Positions 1 to 7,235 of a stretch of DNA of 7,648 nt are shown in pieces; the stretch's first letter is position 1; each line of letters starts with the position of its first letter. Below the pieces are notes generated by a model that saw only the letters and a program-made list of their open reading frames with translations, made no database searches and was not told the origin of the DNA. This DNA comes from Betaproteobacteria bacterium TMED41 (GTDB lineage Bacteria; Pseudomonadota; Gammaproteobacteria; Burkholderiales; Burkholderiaceae_A): assembly GCA_002167365.1 (NCBI GenBank), contig NHCU01000012.1, positions 1-7,648 of the forward strand, in the 5' to 3' direction. The position numbers and the translations under genes were made by a program.

Positions 1-111
1 GGAGGCGGTCTATTTGATAAAGCAGGAAACTTAATTGGGATAACGACGTTTGGGATTAAAGACGGCAACAACCTAAACTTTGCAGTAGATGTAGGTGAGT
101 ACTGGAAATAA
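1..111 (+). CDS. Trypsin-like (S1C, HtrA-type) serine protease, C-terminal fragment
   Basis: The reading frame is open from the first base and ends at TAA 109-111, giving 36 residues that begin GGGLFDKAGNLIGITTF and continue to LNFAVDV. This matches the end of the chymotrypsin-fold protease domain in the DegP/HtrA clan. There the catalytic serine sits in a GNSGG motif followed by LFD, G-x-L-I-G-I and NFA(I/V). If the motif is intact, the catalytic Ser codon lies immediately before the window. The protein stops about five residues after NFAVDV, so no PDZ domain follows, unlike DegP or DegS. The residue pattern is seen; the family is established knowledge; activity and substrate cannot be judged from this fragment. 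It has the same orientation as the copper operon but is separated by about 170 bases, so it is probably a separate unit. Confidence 0.75.
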   Translation, partial: GGGLFDKAGNLIGITTFGIKDGNNLNFAVDVGEYWK

Positions 112-284
112 AAACCAGCCCATGGGAAATACAAGTTATTCGAGAGCTAGTTCGACTTCAAAAATCAAGTTAGGTAAGTTTTAGGTGAGTCTTTTGTGGA
201 GAGAAAGTCGCTAACGCCAACTCTAATCGCTAGTTATATTTTTCTTATATTGACAATGTTATGGGGATGGCTCAGGTTCAACTA
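112..284 (+). promoter_or_regulatory. Non-coding gap expected to carry the operon promoter
   Basis: This is the only long gap upstream of the operon, so the promoter is inferred to lie here. A perfect TTGACA occurs at 250-255, but the hexamer 17 bases downstream (CAGGTT) is a poor -10 box. TATATT at 235-240 and TTATAT at 245-250 are -10-like but lack a good -35 at normal spacing. I see no clear CueR/MerR dyad. TGACAA at 251-256 is one half of a CusR-like box without a convincing partner. No T-tailed hairpin for the upstream protease gene is evident. The region assignment is by position only; no single promoter is supported. Confidence 0.3.
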
Positions 285-638
285 ATGTATCACATGGTCC
301 GAAACATAATTTTGACTGTTATGGTAGTTCTAATGTTCAGTAGCACTATCGCTAAAGCAATGTGTGCAGATTGTAAGTATACACATCACGAAATGCCAAA
401 TATTGAAACTTCTATGGATGACATGACGATGTGTGGCAATCATATGGAGAAATTTACTGAAAGTAAGCCTGACGCAGCTGACGGCTGCGCTGAACATGGA
501 TGCACTGCGGTTAACCAGTTGCATAAATCCCAACTTTCTTTTGTTTTTCTGCTTTCATCCATCACGCATGATACTATGATTAGCATAGTGGGTGACTCCT
601 ATAATCCCGAGAAACTCAAAGACCCTCCCAAATCCTGA
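285..638 (+). CDS. Small secreted Cys/His/Met-rich protein, putative periplasmic copper binder
   Basis: This 117-residue protein has an export signal (about residues 1-25, hydrophobic IILTVMVVLMF, likely cleavage after AKA). The mature part is dense in soft-metal ligands: Cys27, Cys30, His34, His35, Met37, Met44, Met47, Met49, Cys50, His53, Met54, Cys68, His71 and Cys73, including a CxxC and a C-x2-H-x-C cluster. A short hydrophobic patch (84-93) and a tail ending DPPKS follow. I do not recognise a named family; small proteins of this style (CopL/DUF2946-like) often precede copper-efflux genes, so a periplasmic Cu-binding role is inference. The start is uncertain: in-frame ATGs lie at 261, 267, 285 and 294. 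I chose 285 because AGG (274-276) sits 8 bases upstream and the result is a clean signal peptide. It lies 78 bases before the channel gene on the same strand. Confidence 0.7.
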   Translation: MYHMVRNIILTVMVVLMFSSTIAKAMCADCKYTHHEMPNIETSMDDMTMCGNHMEKFTESKPDAADGCAEHGCTAVNQLHKSQLSFVFLLSSITHDTMISIVGDSYNPEKLKDPPKS

Positions 639-716
639 TAAGTTGAATCATTTATTTTCGCCGCAGAACGATTAATACGCGGTGTTTATTAGTTAGTCAG
701 TTATTAGGGTAGACCT

Positions 717-1943
717 ATGTTTTCTTTTAAGAAAGTGCACCTATTTGTTTGGTTGATAGGGGGAATATTTCCCTTTCCAGTTCTGTCATTCGATATTCCT
801 TCAAAAGTTTATGGGATACTTGAGGAACATCCAGCAGTTCAAAAGTTAAAATTACAGTCGAATGCAGCCCTTCTTGAATCCTCTGCTAAGAATGGGTTGC
901 CCGATCCTGAACTTATGGTTGGTATTAATAACTTCCCTCTAACCAAGCCTTCTTTCGATGACTACTTACCCACGAATAAGTCCATAGGTATAAAACAAAT
1001 GTTTCCGTCGTTGGCTGGTCGAGAGGCACGAGCAGAAACAATCAGGATTCGCTCCAGTCTAATTGATTTAAAATCAAGTTATATTGTCCATCAGCTGTTT
1101 GGAAAATACTTAAAAGCTCATGCAGAAAAAGTTGCTTCTGATGAACGACGAGTTGTCCTAAAAGAACAACGCTATCTGCTTGATCGTTTTGAAAAAAGTC
1201 TTAACGCGCTTGCTGAGGTTAGCGACGCAAAGGCTTTTGAACGTCTGGCCGCTCTGGATGTACAACGTGCGGATCTAGAACTCCGTGAAATCCTGCTAGA
1301 TGAAATTGCGGCATCGGCGCTAACTCAAATGAAAGCCATAGATGAGGATTTAGTCATTGAAAATAAACTGGATGGTGCAAATAAATTGAGAGTTCCTCTC
1401 GAACCGTATTCCTTCTGGACAGAATTGCTTTCCAAAGTAAGCAGGGAAATTGCCAGCGCTGATGTTATAGTTAAATCGTCCGCTTATAAGCCGGATTTCG
1501 GTGTAAGTTTGACCTATCAGCAACGGGAAAAAGGTAGTTCTTTCAGAGGGGATGACTGGATTTCACTCAAAGCACTGATCCGTATACCATTCTGGGCTGC
1601 CCGCACACATGATAATCGCCTTGCTGCAGCTAAGGCAAAAGAAAACGCTGCAAGATTGGGAGTATCTCTGTCTCGTCGAGATTCCGAGGAACAATGGAAT
1701 ATTTTAAATGTTAAAAGAGAGAGTGCCTTGAATACTATAGCCCGACTATTAAAGAAGGCAGACGTTCTTGCCCAATCTTTAAAAGCCAACCGTAATAATT
1801 ATGAAAGTGGGCTAGGAGATATCGCATCATTTCATACTATAGAAATGAAGCAACTTCAGATTAAAGACCAGATTATTCAGTATAAATTGAAAGCAGACAA
1901 AACTACTATATCTTTGCACATGCTAGTCAGGGGGCGAGTATGA
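717..1943 (+). CDS. TolC-family outer-membrane efflux channel (CusC-type)
   Basis: This 408-residue protein is the outer-membrane exit duct of the tripartite metal pump. It has a signal peptide (about 1-24), the N-terminal motif GLPDPEL (60-66) and a first strand pair ending near IKQMFP (92-97). Long charged, Ala/Leu-rich alpha-helical stretches follow. A second copy of the fold begins at KPDFGVSL (258-265) and includes IRIPFW (288-293), the usual OMF strand-to-helix turn. This duplicated strand-helix layout is the TolC hallmark. It is somewhat shorter than E. coli CusC, and unlike CusC it has no lipobox; the whole protein lacks cysteine, so it should not be lipidated. AGGG (706-709) lies 7 bases before the ATG. 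The stop overlaps the adaptor start as ATGA. Family is confident; copper specificity comes from the neighbours. Confidence 0.93.
   Translation: MFSFKKVHLFVWLIGGIFPFPVLSFDIPSKVYGILEEHPAVQKLKLQSNAALLESSAKNGLPDPELMVGINNFPLTKPSFDDYLPTNKSIGIKQMFPSLAGREARAETIRIRSSLIDLKSSYIVHQLFGKYLKAHAEKVASDERRVVLKEQRYLLDRFEKSLNALAEVSDAKAFERLAALDVQRADLELREILLDEIAASALTQMKAIDEDLVIENKLDGANKLRVPLEPYSFWTELLSKVSREIASADVIVKSSAYKPDFGVSLTYQQREKGSSFRGDDWISLKALIRIPFWAARTHDNRLAAAKAKENAARLGVSLSRRDSEEQWNILNVKRESALNTIARLLKKADVLAQSLKANRNNYESGLGDIASFHTIEMKQLQIKDQIIQYKLKADKTTISLHMLVRGRV
1929..1939 (+). promoter_or_regulatory. Ribosome binding site for the CusB-type adaptor gene
   Basis: AGGGGG at 1929-1934 lies 5 bases before ATG 1940, inside the end of the channel gene. 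With the ATGA stop/start overlap (1940-1943) it supports the 1940 start over the internal ATG at 2012, and it points to translational coupling. Confidence 0.6.
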
Positions 1944-3715
1944 CTTCTATACGTAGTCATACACTAATTATCCTTGTGTTTTTGACAACTTTGGGTTCAG
2001 TAATTAGGTCGATGGATTTGTTATTGAATGTCAATTTGGAAAAACAAGTTTCTCCGTTAGGGTTCCTTTTTTCGCAGGCCATGGCAACAGAACGGGAGAT
2101 TGAAGAAAAACAATACACTTGCCCAATGCATCCCCACTATATCTCTAGTGAACTTGGAACGTGTCCAATCTGTGGCATGAACCTTGTCGAAATTAAAAAT
2201 TCAGATGCAAAACTCGAGACGGAAATAGGCGAAAATAAAAGAACAGCAGTCACTATCCCGGCAGAAATGGTTCAGTCAATGGGTGTCCGAACAGGCATTG
2301 CAGAACGTACACGATTATCTCGTTCCGTAAGAGCTTTTGGATCGATTGTAGAAAACACAAGATTGAAGGCCTCTATTTCTTCACGTGTTAAGGGATGGAT
2401 AATCGATCTGAAGAAAAATTCGATTGGAGATCACGTTAGTGTAGGCGATTTGTTTTACACTCTCTATAGCCCCGATCTAATTTCAGCTCAACAGGATTTC
2501 CTCAACGCGTTGAGAAATGGATCGTCTTCTCGAAAAATAGCGGCTAAGCGACGTTTGGAACTTTTGGGCGTTTCGAAAAATGTCATTAGAGAGATTGTGA
2601 AACAAGACAAAGTTATCGAAGATATTCCCTTCTTCGCGACGGCATCGGGGACAATTGTAGATCTAGGAATTGCAAAAGGCACCTATGTGACACCAATGAC
2701 CTCAATAGCATCACTTCAGTCGTTTGAAACAGTGTGGATCGAAACGTCTGTTGCCGAGAAGGACATCGGTAAATTTAAAAAAGGTAATTTTGCCACTATT
2801 TCTGCACCGGCTCTTGGGGAATGGATGGGGCAGGGGATAATAACCTACATATACCCAACAGTAGACAAAAGTACCCGGACGGGTCGTATTAGAATAGAAT
2901 TAGGAAATGAAAAGAATCTCCTGAAGCCAGGAGCCTTCGTCAACGTTGTCTTTGATGTTGAACAGTCGAGTGTTCTCGCAGTTCCATCCGAAGCAATACT
3001 AAGATCGTCAAAAGGAGCGCATGTCGTTGCTGTATTGGGTCAAGGTCGGTTTGCGCCGCTGAGTGTCAAGACAGGATTTATTTCTGAAGGTTATACACAA
3101 ATCAAATCTGGGCTTGTAGAGGGTCAGGAAGTGGTTGTGTCAGGGCAATTCCTGATCGACTCGGAGAGTGCGTTGCAGGAGAGCTTCGCCAAGTTAAAGA
3201 AATCGCGCTTGCCTCTCTCTCAGCTTGATATACCGGAAGGAGATCTTCTCATGATTGATCATTTCATTGAAGCCGGTCTTTATGTTCACGAAGCACTTAT
3301 TGATGGATATGACGTTACGCCGGCCAATCTTCAAGCTGGTATTGATGCAGCAATATACATAGCAAAAAAGTACGACGGAACAAAACTTAAGGATCTGGCA
3401 GAGAAGGTTAAAGTAAATATAGAAACACTTCAGATAAGCCGGAATGAAACAGAACTTTTTAAATCGCTTAATGATTTGATCAGTACTCTTGAGCGTTGGA
3501 TTATCTTTGAACGTGCTGCTCGTTATCAGGAGAGAGACTTATCTTTGTTCAAGGATCAGAATTCAGGATTCATTTGGGTGCAGATCGGTAGAGAGGCCTC
3601 AAATCCCTATGGAATCGGAGAAATAAAGAGCATTTCTTATAAACAACCATCTGTGTCCAAACGTATGAACATTGACCAAAAAGCAAGGGAAATTGTTCCA
3701 CATGTCAGCAACTGA
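1940..3715 (+). CDS. cusB: CusB-type RND periplasmic adaptor with N-terminal heavy-metal-binding domain and C-terminal DUF3347-like extension
   Basis: This 591-residue membrane-fusion protein links the RND pump to the outer-membrane channel and hands over Cu(I)/Ag(I). It has a hydrophobic anchor or signal (about 7-23). A heavy-metal-binding domain starts at YTCPMHP (59-65), with ligands Cys61, Met63, His64, Cys75, Cys78 and Met80 in the CPICGM half. The adaptor core (about 100-415) includes the lipoyl-type halves around VKGWI (150-154) and ASGTIVDLGI (235-244), the STRTGRIRIEL beta-barrel motif (311-321) and the LLKPGAFVNV strand (328-337). It is much longer than E. coli CusB (about 407 residues). 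The extra length includes a C-terminal helical domain (about 433-568) ending in FIWVQIG-x4-NPYG, which resembles the end of DUF3347, but the usual Cys-Pro-Met and later Cys are absent. The final 14 bases overlap the pump gene. Family is certain; the DUF3347 relation is inferred by eye. Confidence 0.95.
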   Translation: MTSIRSHTLIILVFLTTLGSVIRSMDLLLNVNLEKQVSPLGFLFSQAMATEREIEEKQYTCPMHPHYISSELGTCPICGMNLVEIKNSDAKLETEIGENKRTAVTIPAEMVQSMGVRTGIAERTRLSRSVRAFGSIVENTRLKASISSRVKGWIIDLKKNSIGDHVSVGDLFYTLYSPDLISAQQDFLNALRNGSSSRKIAAKRRLELLGVSKNVIREIVKQDKVIEDIPFFATASGTIVDLGIAKGTYVTPMTSIASLQSFETVWIETSVAEKDIGKFKKGNFATISAPALGEWMGQGIITYIYPTVDKSTRTGRIRIELGNEKNLLKPGAFVNVVFDVEQSSVLAVPSEAILRSSKGAHVVAVLGQGRFAPLSVKTGFISEGYTQIKSGLVEGQEVVVSGQFLIDSESALQESFAKLKKSRLPLSQLDIPEGDLLMIDHFIEAGLYVHEALIDGYDVTPANLQAGIDAAIYIAKKYDGTKLKDLAEKVKVNIETLQISRNETELFKSLNDLISTLERWIIFERAARYQERDLSLFKDQNSGFIWVQIGREASNPYGIGEIKSISYKQPSVSKRMNIDQKAREIVPHVSN

Positions 3716-6700
3716 CCTTAAGGACCCAACGAAATCGTCGGTTGCTAGACTAATTGATTGGTCTGCGAATAATCAACTTCTCGTTCTTGTTGGTTCTCTT
3801 ATATTAATAGTGGCCGGTTGGTTGTCTATTCAAACAACACCTCTGGATGCCATTCCAGATATGTCGGATACACAGGTAATTGTTCGTACCGACTATGCCG
3901 GTCAGGCCCCACAAATAGTGGAAGATTTGGTTACCTATCCCCTTTCGTCGCAGATGTTAGGAATTCCAAAAGCCAAAACAGTGCGTGGCTATTCTATGTT
4001 CGGAACAAGTTTCGTATACATCATCTTTGAAGATGGCACCGATCAATATTGGGCTCGCTCACGTGTCATGGAAGCTTTATCTAAATCATCAAGTAGCTTA
4101 CCCCAACATGCAAGTCCTAAGATTGGTCCAGATGCCACGGGGGTGGGGTGGATCTACCAATATGCTTTGCTCGATAAGTCTGGAAAACTTGACCTCGCCC
4201 ATTTACGTTCCTTGCAGGATTGGTTTGTCAAGTTTGAACTCGGAACCGTTGAGGGTGTCTCGGAGGTGGCGAGTGTTGGTGGTTTTGTAAAAGAGTATCA
4301 GGTCTTGCTTGATCCAAACCGGTTAAGGGCGTTTGATATTCATATTTCCCATCTGAAAAGAACCATTGAGGCTGCGTCCAGAGAGGCTGGCGGTCGCGTT
4401 CTTGAGCAGGCCGAGATGGAGTTCGTCGTCCGTTCAAAAGGCTATGTTTCTAAACTGAAGGACTTACAGGAAACTGTCGTTAAAGCAAGAGATGGAACGC
4501 CAGTTTTTCTTAAAGATATTGCACGGGTTGTTGAAGGACCAGAACTTCGTCGAGGTGTGACAGACCTGAACGGAGAAGGGGAAGTAGTTAGCGGGATCGT
4601 CATAATGCGATCTGGTGAGAATGCACTTAATGTCATCAAACGCGTCAAAGAGAAAATCAAGGAAATTAAGCTTGGCCTTCCCAAAACAGTGGAGGTTGTG
4701 CCGGTCTATGACAGAGCACCATTGATTGAATCCTCTATTGAATACCTGACAGAAAAACTTTTTGAAGAGGGAATAATGGTGGCACTTGTGTGCATAATCT
4801 TCTTATTGCATGTCCGTAGCGCTTTAGTTGCGATTATAACACTTCCCCTTGGAATTTTTGGAGCCTTTATTATTATGGCTAACCAGGGAATTACAGCGAA
4901 TATCATGTCGTTGGGTGGAATTGCGATTGCGGTCGGAGCGATGGTGGATGCATCTATTGTCATGGTTGAAAATGCGCATCGCAAATTATCTCAATTGCCG
5001 AAGGATGCAACTTTCCAACATCGGCAAGAAGAATTAATAAAATCGGCGAAAGAAGTAGGTCCCGGGCTTTTCTTCAGTCTTCTCATTATTACAGTTTCTT
5101 TTCTGCCTGTCTTCGCTTTGACGGGGGAGAGTTACAGATTATTTGCTCCATTGGCGTTTACAAAGACCTATGCGATGGCCTTCGCTTCCGTCCTATCTGT
5201 TACGATAGTTCCTGTACTCATGCTCTGGTTAATTCGAGGAAGAATATTTGGGGAAGAAAAAAATCCAATCAATCGTCTGTTTGGTGCACTTTACCGACCA
5301 ATCTTGAGATTAGCGTTGAAGCGTTGTTGGATCACATTAACCATTGCACTAGCTATTTGTGTATCTGCAATTTATCCAATGTCGAAAATAGGTGGCGAGT
5401 TTATGCCGCCTCTATACGAAGCTGAATTACTTTATATGCCCACGACCCTACCTGGTGTTTCTATAACTAAGGCGAAAGAAATTCTGGGACAGACAAATCG
5501 CTTGATCGCTGGAGTTCCTGAAGTAGATCGTGTCTTTGGTAAAGCAGGCCGCGCTGATACAGCAACAGACCCCGCTCCTATTTCTATGATTGAAACATGG
5601 ATAAAACTTAAACCCAAAAACCAGTGGAGAAACGGTGTTACGGTTGAAGGTCTGATCAGCGAGCTTGATGATAGGGTTAAGATGCCGGGATTAGTTAATA
5701 GTTGGGGCTATCCAATAAAGATCAGAATGGACATGATTTCGACGGGCATCCGGACACCAGTTGGGATTAAAGTGTCGGGTCCCGATCTAAAAGAAATTGA
5801 ACGTATTTCCCGAGAAGTTGAAGGTGTGGTAAAGACGATCAAAGGAACTCGGTCCGCCTTTGCAGATAGAGTACAAGGAGGCCGTTATCTTGAAATTACT
5901 CCAGATCGTCAGGAACTTGCTCGCCGGAATATTGATCTTGCAACCTTCCAGAATGTTATTGCTACAGCGCTGGGAGGGATGCAGGTAGGAGAAGTAGTGG
6001 CTGGAAGGGAACGATATGGAATTATGTTACGCTATGATCGACCTTTTCGGGAAACTAGAGAGCAGCTACTAGACATTCTGGTGCCAGGTGGTCCTGGGTT
6101 ACACATTCCCTTAGAGGAACTTGCCTCTGTTTCATATGCCGAAGGTCCACCCATGATAAAATCGGAGAATGCACGTCTCAACGGCTGGGTCTTAGTTGAT
6201 ATTAAAAACAGGGATATAGCAACATATGTCATGGATGCACGGAAAGTTGTGAACGAAAGTATATCACTTCCATCGGGATATAATATCACCTGGTCAGGTC
6301 AGTTCGAGCAAATGCAGAAAGCACAAGAGCAACTTACCATTGCTGTCCCTGCTGTTCTGATTACAATTTTTATATTGCTGATGCTGCATTTTAACCGAAC
6401 CGACAGAACTTTAATTGTAATGACTAGCTTGCCCTTTGGATTAATAGGTGGATTGTGGGCAATTTGGTTGGCGAATTATAATATGTCTGTTGCAGTCGCG
6501 GTTGGTTTCATTGCATTAGGTGGCATTGCTGTTGAAACCGCTGTGATCATATTGCTCTATATTGATGATCGTGTGCGCAAGTACCCTCCCAAATCCCAAG
6601 AAGATTTAGAAGACGCCATTCTATATGGTGCGGTTCTTCGATTGCGACCAAAGTTGATGACAGTCAGCGTGATCATAGCGGGTCTTCTACCTATATTTTT

Positions 6701-6863
6701 CACTGATGGTGTTGGTGCGGATGTTATGCGGCGAATTGCCTTACCTATGGTCGGTGGTATGGCATCGACCACATTGCTCACCCTGATCGTTATTCCAATC
6801 ATTTATCGTATCTGGGAGGGAAAAAATCTTCCCAGTTCTTCATTAACCAAAAAAGGAGTTTAA
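3702..6863 (+). CDS. cusA: CusA-type heavy-metal efflux RND pump (Cu(I)/Ag(I))
   Basis: This 1053-residue inner-membrane pump, close in length to E. coli CusA (1047), uses the proton gradient to export monovalent copper or silver. It shows the first membrane helix (about 25-41), the HME-RND signature DAIPDMSDTQVI (49-60) and GPDATGVGW (142-150). The three-methionine site is intact: Met579 (LLYMPTTLPG), Met629 (PISMIET) and Met678 (MDMISTG), spaced 50 and 49 residues apart exactly as E. coli Met573/623/672. Proton-relay residues also match: Asp416 (GAMVDAS), Glu945 (GIAVETA) and Lys984 (RLRPKLM). No frameshift or internal stop is present. I chose ATG 3702, 11 bases after AAGGGA (3685-3690); a TTG at 3672 would add ten residues but is less likely. 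It overlaps the adaptor gene by 14 bases and its last codons contain the ribosome site for the next gene. Confidence 0.97.
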   Translation: MSATDLKDPTKSSVARLIDWSANNQLLVLVGSLILIVAGWLSIQTTPLDAIPDMSDTQVIVRTDYAGQAPQIVEDLVTYPLSSQMLGIPKAKTVRGYSMFGTSFVYIIFEDGTDQYWARSRVMEALSKSSSSLPQHASPKIGPDATGVGWIYQYALLDKSGKLDLAHLRSLQDWFVKFELGTVEGVSEVASVGGFVKEYQVLLDPNRLRAFDIHISHLKRTIEAASREAGGRVLEQAEMEFVVRSKGYVSKLKDLQETVVKARDGTPVFLKDIARVVEGPELRRGVTDLNGEGEVVSGIVIMRSGENALNVIKRVKEKIKEIKLGLPKTVEVVPVYDRAPLIESSIEYLTEKLFEEGIMVALVCIIFLLHVRSALVAIITLPLGIFGAFIIMANQGITANIMSLGGIAIAVGAMVDASIVMVENAHRKLSQLPKDATFQHRQEELIKSAKEVGPGLFFSLLIITVSFLPVFALTGESYRLFAPLAFTKTYAMAFASVLSVTIVPVLMLWLIRGRIFGEEKNPINRLFGALYRPILRLALKRCWITLTIALAICVSAIYPMSKIGGEFMPPLYEAELLYMPTTLPGVSITKAKEILGQTNRLIAGVPEVDRVFGKAGRADTATDPAPISMIETWIKLKPKNQWRNGVTVEGLISELDDRVKMPGLVNSWGYPIKIRMDMISTGIRTPVGIKVSGPDLKEIERISREVEGVVKTIKGTRSAFADRVQGGRYLEITPDRQELARRNIDLATFQNVIATALGGMQVGEVVAGRERYGIMLRYDRPFRETREQLLDILVPGGPGLHIPLEELASVSYAEGPPMIKSENARLNGWVLVDIKNRDIATYVMDARKVVNESISLPSGYNITWSGQFEQMQKAQEQLTIAVPAVLITIFILLMLHFNRTDRTLIVMTSLPFGLIGGLWAIWLANYNMSVAVAVGFIALGGIAVETAVIILLYIDDRVRKYPPKSQEDLEDAILYGAVLRLRPKLMTVSVIIAGLLPIFFTDGVGADVMRRIALPMVGGMASTTLLTLIVIPIIYRIWEGKNLPSSSLTKKGV
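6851..6858 (+). promoter_or_regulatory. Strong ribosome binding site for the CusF-type chaperone gene
   Basis: AAAAGGAG at 6851-6858 is the best Shine-Dalgarno in the operon, 7 bases before ATG 6866 and within the last codons of the pump gene. It suggests that the small chaperone is translated more strongly than the pump, which would fit a soluble metal carrier needed in excess (inference). Confidence 0.65.
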
Positions 6864-6865
6864 AT

Positions 6866-7195
6866 ATGAAGAAACTTGTTATAGCTATAGCACTATCCCT
6901 TATGATGGCCACAGGGACGACCCATGCAGGCATGAAACATGACCATAAAAATATGAGTAATGGAAAAGTCGATGAGGCCATGACAATGATTAAGATCAAC
7001 AATATCGATAAGAAAAACCGTACTTTAAATGTAGATCATGATAAAATTGCTGCCTTTGGTTGGTCAGCTATGACCATGGATTTACCAGTTAGTAAGAAAG
7101 TTGATTTAGATACTCTAAAAGAAGGTCAGGAAGTCATGGCGACCATAAAAAAAGGCCGTGACAAGAAATTTCGTATCATAAAGATTGGACATTGA
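6866..7195 (+). CDS. cusF: CusF-type periplasmic Cu(I)/Ag(I) metallochaperone
   Basis: This 109-residue protein (E. coli CusF is 110) has a signal peptide of about 21 residues (cleavage after THA). A His/Met-rich linker (Met23, His25, His27, Met30, Met39, Met41) follows, then the small OB-fold CusF domain (about 40-109). The Cu(I) ligands of the family are all present with exact spacing: His58, Trp66, Met69 and Met71 in the segment HDKIAAFGWSAMTMDL, matching E. coli His36/Trp44/Met47/Met49. The Trp caps the metal by a cation-pi contact in CusF. It should ferry Cu(I)/Ag(I) from the periplasm to the CusB-type adaptor. It starts 2 bases after the pump stop. Here it is the last gene, whereas E. 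coli has cusC-F-B-A. The assignment is strong. Confidence 0.95.
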   Translation: MKKLVIAIALSLMMATGTTHAGMKHDHKNMSNGKVDEAMTMIKINNIDKKNRTLNVDHDKIAAFGWSAMTMDLPVSKKVDLDTLKEGQEVMATIKKGRDKKFRIIKIGH

Positions 7196-7211
7196 GCGAT
7201 AAATTATCGCT
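7195..7211 (+). terminator. Short inverted repeat directly after the chaperone stop codon
   Basis: AGCGATAA (7195-7202) and TTATCGCT (7204-7211) are perfect 8-base inverted arms around one base. In RNA they would realistically form a 6-bp stem with a 5-base loop. The left arm begins on the last base of the TGA stop. What follows (TAATCTAAATAAAATT) is AT-rich but not a U-run, so it is at best a weak intrinsic terminator or a 3'-end stabilising hairpin. Confidence 0.35.
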
Positions 7212-7235
7212 TAATCTAAATAAAATTATATTGCT

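Noticed and set aside
155..170. ACTT/AAGT inverted pair as a copper-regulator operator
   Set aside because: The arms are only four bases and match no CueR, CusR or CopY consensus that I can recognise.
250..255. Perfect TTGACA -35 hexamer as the operon promoter
   Set aside because: No acceptable -10 hexamer lies at 16-19 bases, and the site would place the transcript start at or past the first candidate start codons.
330..533. Minus-strand open frame opposite the small Cys/His/Met-rich gene
   Set aside because: It is antisense to a gene with a clear signal peptide and clustered metal ligands; it has no recognisable domain and no ribosome site.
621..634. Fourteen-base match (ACCCTCCCAAATCC) to the pump gene near 6583-6596
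   Set aside because: Both copies encode a Pro-Pro-Lys-Ser stretch in unrelated proteins, with no extension of the match; a chance match of this size is plausible in a window of this length.
659..684. Possible hairpin (CGCCGC with GCGGTG) between the small gene and the channel gene
   Set aside because: It is only six pairs including one wobble, with a 14-base loop and no clean U-run; too weak to call a terminator or attenuator.
3818..4290. Two plus-strand open frames inside the pump gene
   Set aside because: They lie in another frame of an intact, strongly conserved CusA-type gene and show no family features.
4228..4984. Three minus-strand open frames opposite the pump gene
   Set aside because: They are mirror frames of RND coding sequence with odd composition (rich in Ser, Pro, Arg and Ile) and no motifs.
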